Source of the DNA: Sulfolobus islandicus Y.N.15.51
GTDB taxonomy: Archaea; Thermoproteota; Thermoprotei_A; Sulfolobales; Sulfolobaceae
Direction of reading: 5' to 3'
Assembly (NCBI RefSeq): GCF_000022485.1
Contig: NC_012623.1
Span: 1,638,501 to 1,702,500, forward strand
DNA: 64,000 nucleotides
Part shown: positions 9,840 through 16,889 of the stretch, piece after piece
Layout: every line of letters starts with the position of its first letter
Position numbering within the stretch: the stretch's first letter is position 1
The notes under the pieces: model-generated
Database searches by the model: none
What the model saw: only the letters and a program-made list of their open reading frames with translations
What the model was told of the DNA's origin: nothing
Program-made: the position numbers and the translations under genes

Positions 9840-11311
9840 TAAGAAGGGGAACAGATTACATAAAAAGTATAAAGGAAAACCCACCAGTAGTTTACTATGA
9901 AGGAGAAGTAGTAAAGGATGTTACAGAACATTCAGCATTTAAAATACCGATATCTACTGTTGCGAAATATTATGATCTACATTGGGATGAGAAATATAAG
10001 GAGTACCTAAGGGTTTATAACCTTGATGTGGGAGAGGAAACTAGCATAAGTTTTCTAAGACCTAAAAACAAGAAAGATTTAGGCAAATTAAGGGATGGCC
10101 TAGTAAAGATATATGATTACTATAGGGGATTCTTCGGTAGAAGTCCAGACTACCTAAACTTATGGACAATGGTATTCTATGCACACGCTGAGGACTACTT
10201 TGGAAAACAGTTCGGTTCAAAGTTCATGGAAAATGCGATTGAAATTTACAAAGAAGCTACAAAGAGAGATTTGTTCTATACCCACGCAATTGTGGCCCCA
10301 ATGTACGATAGATCTAGACCACCTTCTCAATGGGAAGATCCATACATTCAAGTGGGAATAGTTGAGGAAAAACCAGAAGGTGTAGTAGTAAGAGGAGCCG
10401 CAATGATATGTACCGCCGGTCCTTATGCGGAGATGTTATGGTATTTACCAAATGTCAGAAGAGATAGTGATCCTAGATATGCAATATACTTCTCTATCCC
10501 AACAAACACTAAAGGAGTTAAGTTCTTGTCTAGAAGGGGGTTCCAGCCTAGGGAAGGAGGAGAATTTGAATACCCAATATCTTCTAGATTTGAGGAATCC
10601 GATGCAGTTTTAGTGTTAGATAACGTCCTAATTCCTTGGGAAAGGATAATATTCTTCAAGAAGCCTGAGTTAATCGAAGACCTAATGTGGCATACCGTTC
10701 AGTTAAGGGGATGGTTTAACTGGCACTTCGTAATTCAACATTATAGCAGGTTAAAATTCCTTGCTGGTTTAGCTATCGCCATTGCTGAAGCTTCTGGCAC
10801 CAGTAATTTCATTAACGTTCAAGAAAAGATAGGTGAGATACTGATATATGTAGCTCTAAATGAGGCAGCCCTCTATGCATCAGTTGAAAGAGCCCAAGAA
10901 TTGCCCAATATTACTAGACCAGATCCCTATATTTCCATTTCAGCCAGTCACTTCAACATGAAGACAGTTCCCAGAGCAAATGAGATATTAAGGTCAATTA
11001 GTGCAGGATCATCAATACCTATACCTGCTGGTATTAAAGATTTTGAAAATCCCGAGGAAAGAAAATTATTGGATAAGTACATGGCAATGAAAGGTCTTGA
11101 TGCCCTAGAAAGAGTTAAGATGTTTAACCTACTGTGGGACGTTATAGGATCTGAAGCAGGGATGAGATATGAACAATATGATAGGTTCAGTAGGGGTGAT
11201 CCCACAATAAGATGGGCTCAAACTTATACTGAGGTATTCAAGGATAGAAAGCACGAATTCGTCAAATTGGTTAAGGATATAATCGATCAGATGCCTAATC
11301 CTAAAGCTTAA
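9836..11311 (+). CDS. hpaB: 4-hydroxyphenylacetate 3-monooxygenase, oxygenase component (HpaB)
   Basis: A 491-residue FADH2-dependent hydroxylase of the HpaB family, which adds a second hydroxyl to a phenol to give a catechol. It has the acyl-CoA-dehydrogenase-like fold with [21 protein letters not shown] at the N-terminus, [58 protein letters not shown] and a C-terminal [16 protein letters not shown] 9836 overlaps the preceding TGA; a longer reading frame from 9785 would run inside the dioxygenase gene. Its flavin reductase partner is at 8369-8836 and its product is the substrate of the dioxygenases on either side. Confidence 0.92.
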   Translation: MIRRGTDYIKSIKENPPVVYYEGEVVKDVTEHSAFKIPISTVAKYYDLHWDEKYKEYLRVYNLDVGEETSISFLRPKNKKDLGKLRDGLVKIYDYYRGFFGRSPDYLNLWTMVFYAHAEDYFGKQFGSKFMENAIEIYKEATKRDLFYTHAIVAPMYDRSRPPSQWEDPYIQVGIVEEKPEGVVVRGAAMICTAGPYAEMLWYLPNVRRDSDPRYAIYFSIPTNTKGVKFLSRRGFQPREGGEFEYPISSRFEESDAVLVLDNVLIPWERIIFFKKPELIEDLMWHTVQLRGWFNWHFVIQHYSRLKFLAGLAIAIAEASGTSNFINVQEKIGEILIYVALNEAALYASVERAQELPNITRPDPYISISASHFNMKTVPRANEILRSISAGSSIPIPAGIKDFENPEERKLLDKYMAMKGLDALERVKMFNLLWDVIGSEAGMRYEQYDRFSRGDPTIRWAQTYTEVFKDRKHEFVKLVKDIIDQMPNPKA

Positions 11312-11319
11312 GTGAACAA

Positions 11320-11349
11320 AAGTTAACTTAATTTTTTATTTATATTTTT
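11320..11349 (+). promoter_or_regulatory. Palindrome and TATA region before the LigB-type dioxygenase gene
   Basis: AAGTTAACTT at 11320-11329 is a palindrome related to the AGTTTAA elements of the upstream promoters. It is followed by the AT-rich TATA region ATTTTTTATTTATATTTTT, centred 26 bases before ATG 11363. Confidence 0.45.
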
Positions 11350-11362
11350 GGAGTTCTTGTTA

Positions 11363-12136
11363 ATGACAATTGGCTTATTTATATCTCATGGTTCTCCTAC
11401 AATACTGATTGATGAGAATAAGTGGAAGGACTTATTGAGAAGAGTAGGAAAGGAAATTGAGGAGAAGTATAAACCAGAAACAATAATAGTCTCAAGTCCC
11501 CATTTCGTCTCATGGACGGAAACCTTCTATATTGAAAGCAGTGAGAAGCTAGAGTGTATTCAAGATTATTACGATTTCCCAGATGAGACTTATAAATACT
11601 GTTATAACGCGTTAAATGACACTGAACTAGTTGAAGAAATAGTGAAAAACGCTGAGGGAAAAGTAGTGAAAGATGATAAATGGGGATTAGATCACGGTGC
11701 GTGGATTCCCCTCTTCTACATGTTTCCCGAGTATAAACCAAAAGTTGTAACAATATCAATTACTGACAATTCGCCAGAATCACACTATGAAATAGGTGAA
11801 AAGATTAGGAAAGCAGTAGAGAAACTTGGAAGGAAAGCAGTGTTTTTAGCCACTGGTTCACCAACTCATAGGTTAGACTTGTTTTACTTTAAGATAACTC
11901 CTAAACCTACAAAATTCGATGCGATATTAATGGATCTAATAAAATCTGGTGAATTTGAGAAAATATTAAAAATTAGTGAACTTTATCCTAAGGAGTATCA
12001 GACTGCAATGCCAGAGGGAAATCTAAATACTCTACACATGCTCTTAGGGTATATTAAACCAAAGAAGGCTGAGATACTAGGATATGATACACCTTGGCCC
12101 GGAGTTAGTATGCTAGCCGCAAGCTTTTATGAGTAA
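11363..12136 (+). CDS. Class III extradiol dioxygenase (LigB/DODA family)
   Basis: A 257-residue protein of the LigB superfamily, close to the DODA/YgiD type. Metal ligands are apparent in ISHGSPT (H9), SSPHFVSW (H47), the [15 protein letters not shown] motif and TGSPTHRLD. These enzymes open catecholic rings with a non-heme Fe(II) or zinc in a fold unrelated to the VOC enzymes. ATG 11363 is chosen over an upstream TTG at 11348 because it sits 26 bases after the TATA box. It follows HpaB, which would produce its catechol substrate. Having both extradiol classes in one cluster is unusual. Confidence 0.85.
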   Translation: MTIGLFISHGSPTILIDENKWKDLLRRVGKEIEEKYKPETIIVSSPHFVSWTETFYIESSEKLECIQDYYDFPDETYKYCYNALNDTELVEEIVKNAEGKVVKDDKWGLDHGAWIPLFYMFPEYKPKVVTISITDNSPESHYEIGEKIRKAVEKLGRKAVFLATGSPTHRLDLFYFKITPKPTKFDAILMDLIKSGEFEKILKISELYPKEYQTAMPEGNLNTLHMLLGYIKPKKAEILGYDTPWPGVSMLAASFYE

Positions 12137-12149
12137 AAGACTCATTTTT
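12130..12149 (+). terminator. Short hairpin plus T-run after the LigB-type gene
   Basis: TGAGT-AAAAG-ACTCA forms a five-base stem at the very end of the gene (the stop codon is in the left arm), followed by ATTTTTA. It resembles an intrinsic terminator, though archaeal termination often needs only the T-run. Confidence 0.4.
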
Positions 12150-12153
12150 AGAC

Positions 12154-12255
12154 GTGCGTTTTTGTCCTAGATGCGGTTCGGCGAGAGCTATATTACTTAA
12201 TAAGAAGAAAAGATTGTATAGGTGCATGACGTGTAGCTTTGTTTACACTATTTAG
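12154..12255 (+). CDS. 33-residue zinc-ribbon microprotein
   Basis: A small reading frame starting with GTG at 12154 and ending at TAG 12253-12255. It encodes FCPRCGSARAILL then RLYRCMTCSF, that is two CxxC knuckles 16 residues apart: the N-terminal zinc ribbon pattern of RPB9/TFS/TFIIB-type proteins. The preceding in-frame stop (12130-12132) leaves GTG as the only start. It begins 17 bases after the LigB-type gene and its end overlaps the convergent hemerythrin-like gene by four bases. Four correctly spaced cysteines in 33 residues make chance unlikely; function unknown. Confidence 0.6.
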   Translation: MRFCPRCGSARAILLNKKKRLYRCMTCSFVYTI

Positions 12256-12659
12256 AAATTTCTTATATCTATACCAGTAATTTTTTGATAGTTTTCAAAG
12301 CCATATTGTTCTATAATGTCTAAGACCAAACCTTTTCTTTCTTTTACCTTCGGAAATACGTATTTCTCTTCATTCAGATTATGATCTAACACTATTTTCA
12401 TATACCTAGGTACCCAATCTTTTCTCTTCTCCTTTATTATCGTATCACCGTACTTCTCAATTAGTTTATGGTCGTTTGAATAAGGCTTGGCTTCTGGTAT
12501 ATCTTTAAAGACATACAAGTCCTCCATCTTCGCGTGAACATTAACTATGAAGTCATGTAATGTTTCCAATTCCTGCAAAGAATTATCAACTTTTTCCAGA
12601 AAATAGAACCTTATTCTAAATATACCATGTTCAAATTTAAGTAGTTCTATTAAGTCCAT
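12252..12659 (-). CDS. Hemerythrin-like HHE-domain protein
   Basis: A 135-residue all-helical protein starting at ATG 12659 (MDLIELLKFEHGIFRIR). Histidines and acids fall in the HHE pattern: EHGIFR in helix 1, LHDFIVNVHAKMEDLYVF in helix 2, NDHKLIEKYGD in helix 3, and DHNLNEEKYVFPKV in helix 4. Such domains bind a di-iron centre and serve in oxygen, NO or iron sensing and storage. An in-frame extension to 12737 would overlap the divergent gene's promoter and is not preferred. Position after an oxygenase cluster fits an oxygen-related role, which is inference. Confidence 0.75.
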   Translation of the reverse strand: MDLIELLKFEHGIFRIRFYFLEKVDNSLQELETLHDFIVNVHAKMEDLYVFKDIPEAKPYSNDHKLIEKYGDTIIKEKRKDWVPRYMKIVLDHNLNEEKYVFPKVKERKGLVLDIIEQYGFENYQKITGIDIRNF

Positions 12660-12724
12660 ATTTTCATTAATGTTGGGATTACTAAAAAACCTTTTATTGA
12701 AGAGTGAAAAGTGTAGAGATAGTA

Positions 12725-13219
12725 ATGAAATTCTCATTTCTCCTATTACTGATAATAACCGTAATTTCGAAAACGTTTATGCTAGGCAATTATATAATAC
12801 ATGTTAACGTAAATGAGAATTTTCCATTAGTTCAAAGCGTTGAGAACTCCACTATTGGTATAAAATTTGTAGTAAGTGTAAAGAACTTTACAGTAGAACC
12901 TCAAACTATTGATAAGTTATTAGCAATAAAGAATAGCACCAATTTCTCGGAAATAATTGTACCTTATTATCTGATTAACAAAACATTCTCAATAGTTTAT
13001 AATGGGAGTTATTATGCAAACATTACAATAAGCTCTGTGCAAGTAAACGACAGTAATAATTTTGGTGGAAATCTTACGAATGTTTCATTCATTTCTACCT
13101 CTTCATCTCCTTTAGCCTTAAACACTTTTTACAGTAATGGGGTTATTGTAATGGTACTAGTTGCAACATTTTCAATAGTCTTATATACAATTTTACAGAC
13201 CAAGAAGAAGAGAAAATAA
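12725..13219 (+). CDS. Predicted secreted/membrane-anchored protein, unknown function
   Basis: A 164-residue protein. The N-terminus (MKFSFLLLLIITVISKTFML) is a signal peptide or membrane segment. The body is rich in N-glycosylation sequons (NST, NFT, NKT, NGS, NIT, NLT, NVS), and a C-terminal membrane helix (VIVMVLVATFSIVLYTILQ) ends in KKKRK. This is the usual layout of Sulfolobales surface proteins anchored by the C-terminus. ATG 12725 is chosen over GTG 12704 because it is about 29 bases after the TATA-like TTTTATTGA. No family recognised. Confidence 0.65.
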   Translation: MKFSFLLLLIITVISKTFMLGNYIIHVNVNENFPLVQSVENSTIGIKFVVSVKNFTVEPQTIDKLLAIKNSTNFSEIIVPYYLINKTFSIVYNGSYYANITISSVQVNDSNNFGGNLTNVSFISTSSSPLALNTFYSNGVIVMVLVATFSIVLYTILQTKKKRK

Positions 13220-13228
13220 GAGGAAAGA

Positions 13229-13579
13229 TTAAGTTCGGAATGCTGAAAGCTCCTTTGATTCTTCTCTCTCACTTACGGATTGTAGTCCAATTATTATCAT
13301 TGATTTCTGTGGTAGTTTAGATGTGATATAGCACGATACTTCTAGTGTATCTTTAGCTCTAATTAAACTTTCCTTAATTATCTTAACTGGTAAATCAGAA
13401 GATATTACTACGAAATATTTGACACTGTATGGAAGGAACGTGCTAAAGAATTTTTCAAAGTTTGAGATGATTTTTGTATTTATAAGGAATATATGTCTTA
13501 TATCTTCTTTCTTTAAAAGCTTTAATAAATCATCATCAAGATAACTTTCAAGTTCTTTAACACTTAAGTGTTCCATCAT
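13229..13579 (-). CDS. Conserved hypothetical protein, paralogue of the gene at 16225-16527
   Basis: A 116-residue soluble protein with alternating beta and alpha character. The segment FEKFFSTFLPYSVKYFVVISSD matches AQKFFKTFVPTAKYYVVIVPD of the protein encoded at 16225-16527, and both end with a hydrophobic strand MIIIGL/ILIIGY, so the two are clear paralogues of about 100 residues. No known domain recognised. The gene converges on the secreted-protein gene 9 bases away. A start at the second Met is equally possible. Confidence 0.6.
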   Translation of the reverse strand: MMEHLSVKELESYLDDDLLKLLKKEDIRHIFLINTKIISNFEKFFSTFLPYSVKYFVVISSDLPVKIIKESLIRAKDTLEVSCYITSKLPQKSMIIIGLQSVSEREESKELSAFRT

Positions 13580-14114
13580 ATATAAAGTATCCTAAGTTAT
13601 ATATTAATTTAACTTCTTTACACTTCATCAGATTTCAAGGACAAGGTTTATATGTGTAAATATACTTGTAGTTTAAAGGGCAAGGATCTCTCTAAATTTA
13701 TGCAAAAACCTTAAGTATGTTAGGGAGAGAAGCGATTAGGATTCGTTAGTAATTATAATATTATCTCTAGATTAGCGTAAGTCTATAAGGGAATACTTGA
13801 TTAAATAACAGTGTATCGAGAAAAATAAGAAGCATAGTAATAATATTATTATGAACAATAATTTGATAATCTATACTCAAAAGCAATGGTCAAGGTGATC
13901 TACAAAATCCTCCAAGGAGAATGAAACGTACCAAAACACCTACTACTCAAGCAAAGACTCAATCAAATTATTAGACCTTAACTACTCCAAACACTCTTGG
14001 GGTAGCAAGATAAAAAACAAGATCGTAATAAAGCATAACAAGCTTGAGGCTATGTGGGACAAATCTGCATAAGTGGGGAAAGGTTAATAATCTCGGGGAT
14101 TTATAATATAAATC
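13580..14114. other. 535-base intergenic stretch with promoter and decayed coding remnant
   Basis: Apart from the remnant listed separately at 13886-14072 and the promoter of the antitoxin gene (TTAATAATC at about 14083-14092), the notable item is an imperfect inverted repeat, CTCTCTAA and TTAGGGAGAG, near 13688-13735. No RNA gene or intact coding region could be recognised. Confidence 0.4.
13886..14072 (+). pseudogene. Frameshifted coding remnant of unknown family
   Basis: From ATG 13886 the frame reads MVKVIYKILQGE and then stops. The +1 frame then continues with protein-like composition: NETYQNTYYSSKDSIKLL, later LNYSKHSWGSKIKNK and HNKLEAMWDKSA before TAA at 14070. Joining the two frames gives about 60 residues. 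It resembles the tail of a decayed gene, possibly from a mobile element, but no family could be named. Confidence 0.3.
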
Positions 14115-14351
14115 ATGGCATATGTTGTAAAAGTGGATGATAGAGGTAGGATAAAGCTTCCTAAAAATCTAGCTAATGCTGACTCGGTAATAATAATTGA
14201 GGCAGGGACTTTCTTCGTCGGTATACCTATTCCTAAGGACCCCTTGGCTGAAACTTACGGCATAATTAGAACTGAGCTTAGTGTTAAGGAGCTGAAAGAA
14301 ATTACTGAAAAGGAGGCTGAAAGGGACGCATTAGGAAGGCACTCAAAATGA
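14115..14351 (+). CDS. AbrB/SpoVT-type antitoxin (VapB-like) without an obvious toxin gene
   Basis: A 78-residue protein with an N-terminal swapped-hairpin AbrB domain (YVVKVDDRGRIKLPKNLANADSVII), followed by an acidic helical tail (SVKELKEITEKEAERDALGRH) of the kind that wraps a VapC toxin. A VapC gene normally follows with an ATGA overlap. An ATGA overlap is present here (14348), but the frame it opens is only 40 codons long and does not read as a PIN-domain protein, so the toxin gene seems lost or displaced. The gene lies between decayed sequences. Confidence 0.75.
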   Translation: MAYVVKVDDRGRIKLPKNLANADSVIIIEAGTFFVGIPIPKDPLAETYGIIRTELSVKELKEITEKEAERDALGRHSK

Positions 14352-14409
14352 TGATAGAGAGTGGGGTTTGGGCTTTATTGAATTTTCATGAATTTGTATC
14401 TAATTCTCA

Positions 14410-14446
14410 GCCCTTGGGCCTCACCAGAGTCACGGGGCATTGCCCC
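14410..14446. repeat. Two adjacent GC-rich palindromes
   Basis: GCCCTTGGGC (14410-14419) and GGGGCATTGCCCC (14434-14446) lie 14 bases apart in a GC-rich patch that stands out from the AT-rich surroundings, inside the 337-base gap after the antitoxin gene. They may be the subterminal hairpins of a lost IS200/IS605-type element or a transcription terminator. The rest of the gap (to 14688) holds only the TATA element (AATTTATTTG) of the MFS gene. Confidence 0.4.
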
Positions 14447-14688
14447 ACTCATACCCCTCCACCTATATAAGAAATATCAGTAAAAAGGTTTGGTCAACCT
14501 TAGACGTCAATATTGAATGAAAATGCATTGCCCTTTAAAGTGTGATTAAGTATAGTTGCTTATCATAACTAAGTTGTAACTAAAAGCATTACTATTTATG
14601 GTAAAGAGTTAACACTATATCATTCTTTTATGTTCATTGAAAAAGATATATCGGAAAATTTATTTGTCTTTATATCGCTCTTTTCTTT

Positions 14689-16107
14689 ATGGACTCTAAA
14701 GAAGCAATGCGTACTTTAATTACCCTCACTCTAATGTTAACTTTAGTAAATTACGTTGAGACAATGGTTATACCTGCACTGCCGAAAATCGAAACACAAT
14801 TCTCTACTACAGCCACAACGGTTGCATGGATAACATCAGCCTATCTCATAGTTGGTGCAATTGCATCACCACTTTTTGGAAAACTTGGTGATAGATATGG
14901 GAAGAAGAAAGTTTACCTCTTATCTATTGGGTTTTACTCGTTAGCTGTATTATTAGCTGGGTTCTCAACTAACATCTACTTTTTAATTTTCGCTAGGGCG
15001 ATTCAAGGATTAGGCTATGCAACGTTTCCTCTTGCAATAGCCATTATAACTGACCTATTTCCCAAAGAGCGAGTTGCATGGGCTCAAGGTATTTTAAGTG
15101 CGACACTCGCAGCCGGTCCAGCCTTAGGATTATTAGTAGGTTCCTATATAGTTCAAGATCTTGGATGGCCTTATGCGTTTCATACCGCATTTTTACTATC
15201 AATAATTCTAGTAATAATTTCCGCAAAGTACATAGTTGAGATCCCCGAGAAGACTAGGGAGAAGATAGATTATTTAGGGGCAACATTTCTTATGCTAACA
15301 GTAGTTCCGTTATTAGTATATTTATCTAATGGTCCTAATGTTGGTTGGACTTCACTTAGTCAATTGTTATTGATTGCGATTTCAGTAATAGCATTTCCCA
15401 TATTTTTATTGGTAGAGAGAAGAGCCAATGAACCCTTGATGAGACTTGAGTTATTTGGAGTAAGAAATATAATGGTAGCAAATATAGCTGGGCTAATATC
15501 TGGAGCTGGAATGTTTTTAATGTTTACAGGATTAGTCTATTATCTTCAACTACCTCAACCCTATGGACTAGGCTTATCCATAATAGAATCTGGGCTGTTA
15601 ATGGCACCTGTAGCTTTAGTAATGATGATTGTCGGACCGATAGTAGGTAGATTGATTAACGCTACTGGACCTAAGCCATTACTTATCATAGGTTCTGTAA
15701 TTAGCATTTTTGGTTATTTGCTTCTAGATACTTTTAGGTATAGCGTATATGAAGTTGTACTTGATGTCATGATAACTGCTGTAGGGTTAGTTAATATTAT
15801 GATTCCATTAGTTAATATGGTCGCAGTATCTTTACCAGAGGAACAAAGAGGAATAGGAATAGGAATGAACACTTTAATAAGAACTATCGGAAGTTCAATT
15901 GGCCCAGTAATCTCAACACTGTTTATGGATACCTACACTACATGGATAATATATGATTTTAACGATCAAATTGTACCGTTAGCTCAAGTACCATCTTATT
16001 TAGCCTTTCATTACATGTATACTGCTGCAGTCAGTATAATGGTCCTAAACCTTATCGTTGCTTTATTCACTAGGAATTACGTAATTAAGACGGGGCAACA
16101 TGCGTGA
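14689..16107 (+). CDS. MFS drug:H+ antiporter, DHA2 (14-TM) type
   Basis: A 472-residue MFS exporter. N-terminal MVIPALPKIETQFSTTATTVAWITSAYLIVGAIASPLFGKLGDRYGKKKVYLL contains the family D1 and A motifs, and GPALGLLVGSYIVQDLGWPYAFH contains the antiporter motif C region. These are characteristic of EmrB/QacA-type pumps. Fourteen membrane segments can be counted. It probably exports toxic organic compounds. Single gene with its own leaderless promoter; neighbours give no clear pathway link. Confidence 0.88.
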   Translation: MDSKEAMRTLITLTLMLTLVNYVETMVIPALPKIETQFSTTATTVAWITSAYLIVGAIASPLFGKLGDRYGKKKVYLLSIGFYSLAVLLAGFSTNIYFLIFARAIQGLGYATFPLAIAIITDLFPKERVAWAQGILSATLAAGPALGLLVGSYIVQDLGWPYAFHTAFLLSIILVIISAKYIVEIPEKTREKIDYLGATFLMLTVVPLLVYLSNGPNVGWTSLSQLLLIAISVIAFPIFLLVERRANEPLMRLELFGVRNIMVANIAGLISGAGMFLMFTGLVYYLQLPQPYGLGLSIIESGLLMAPVALVMMIVGPIVGRLINATGPKPLLIIGSVISIFGYLLLDTFRYSVYEVVLDVMITAVGLVNIMIPLVNMVAVSLPEEQRGIGIGMNTLIRTIGSSIGPVISTLFMDTYTTWIIYDFNDQIVPLAQVPSYLAFHYMYTAAVSIMVLNLIVALFTRNYVIKTGQHA

Positions 16108-16224
16108 GCTTTCTACTTATCTTTTCTATTTAAGTATTGCAGTATAAATTGTATAAATCCTATATACTTCTTATGGAATATTATACATGTATACTTATTA
16201 ACATGGAAAATATACATAAATATA

Positions 16225-16527
16225 ATGGTAGTTATACCAATTGAGGAGTTATCAGAACATGTTGAGGATAGCCTAATTAAAATGATAAGTAAAAGTGGAA
16301 GTGTGAAGTTTGTTAGGTACGTTAGTCCCAGTTTGATAGTTGATGCTCAGAAATTTTTCAAGACTTTTGTACCTACTGCTAAGTATTATGTAGTGATAGT
16401 GCCAGACAACGTAAAAAATGAAAAAGTAAAAGATGAGCTTATATCTATGTCAAGAAATAGTTTTAATTTTACAATCCTTTATTCTTATAAGCTTATGGAT
16501 AAAATTTTAATAATAGGTTACGATTGA
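16225..16527 (+). CDS. Conserved hypothetical protein, paralogue of the gene at 13229-13579
   Basis: A 100-residue protein with the core AQKFFKTFVPTAKYYVVIVPDNVKNEKVKDELI, alignable along its length with the 13229-13579 product. It looks like a small alpha/beta domain. ATG 16225 is 27 bases after the TATA-like CTTATTAAC, with no leader. The two paralogues point away from each other and flank the antitoxin and MFS genes. Function unknown. Confidence 0.6.
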   Translation: MVVIPIEELSEHVEDSLIKMISKSGSVKFVRYVSPSLIVDAQKFFKTFVPTAKYYVVIVPDNVKNEKVKDELISMSRNSFNFTILYSYKLMDKILIIGYD

Positions 16528-16567
16528 TTGAAACAAAAGAAGGGAAAAGTGTTATAATAGATAGCTT

Positions 16568-16666
16568 GAAGGAAGAAAGGTCGCAAATAAGGAATTACTA
16601 ATATCGGACTGTAATATATTAGTACTTGTAGCGCTTGAAAACGTCATAAATAAGTTTAATGCTCCC
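16568..16666 (+). pseudogene. 99-bp fragment of glutamate dehydrogenase gene (inverted copy)
   Basis: The sequence encodes [19 protein letters not shown] then [14 protein letters not shown], matching the gdhA segment [33 protein letters not shown] at 20142-20240 on the other strand. By eye the two are the same length (99 bases) with six substitutions and no gaps; five of the six are C-to-T or G-to-A changes in the fragment. No homology to gdhA is evident on either side. The remaining sequence of this 362-base gap (16528-16889) shows no gene. Confidence 0.85.
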
Positions 16667-16889
16667 TTCAGTGTAGGCAACAATTTCACTCATGAAGCGT
16701 AGTTTAAATTCCCTTAAATCGGCTTTCATTGACATGTAAATATTTAGTAGAAATTAGAAGGAAAAACTATAATATTCAATTTTTACTATAGAATTTTATG
16801 TTGAATTGAAAATGAGTTTCTAATCTATATGATACTAAATTAATGAAACTGCTGTCTAAGCTGTAGAGAATAGCAGAAAGAATTAAAAA

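Noticed and set aside
14348-14470. 40-codon reading frame after the antitoxin as a VapC toxin
   Set aside because: Too short, no PIN-domain acidic residues, and it runs through two GC palindromes.
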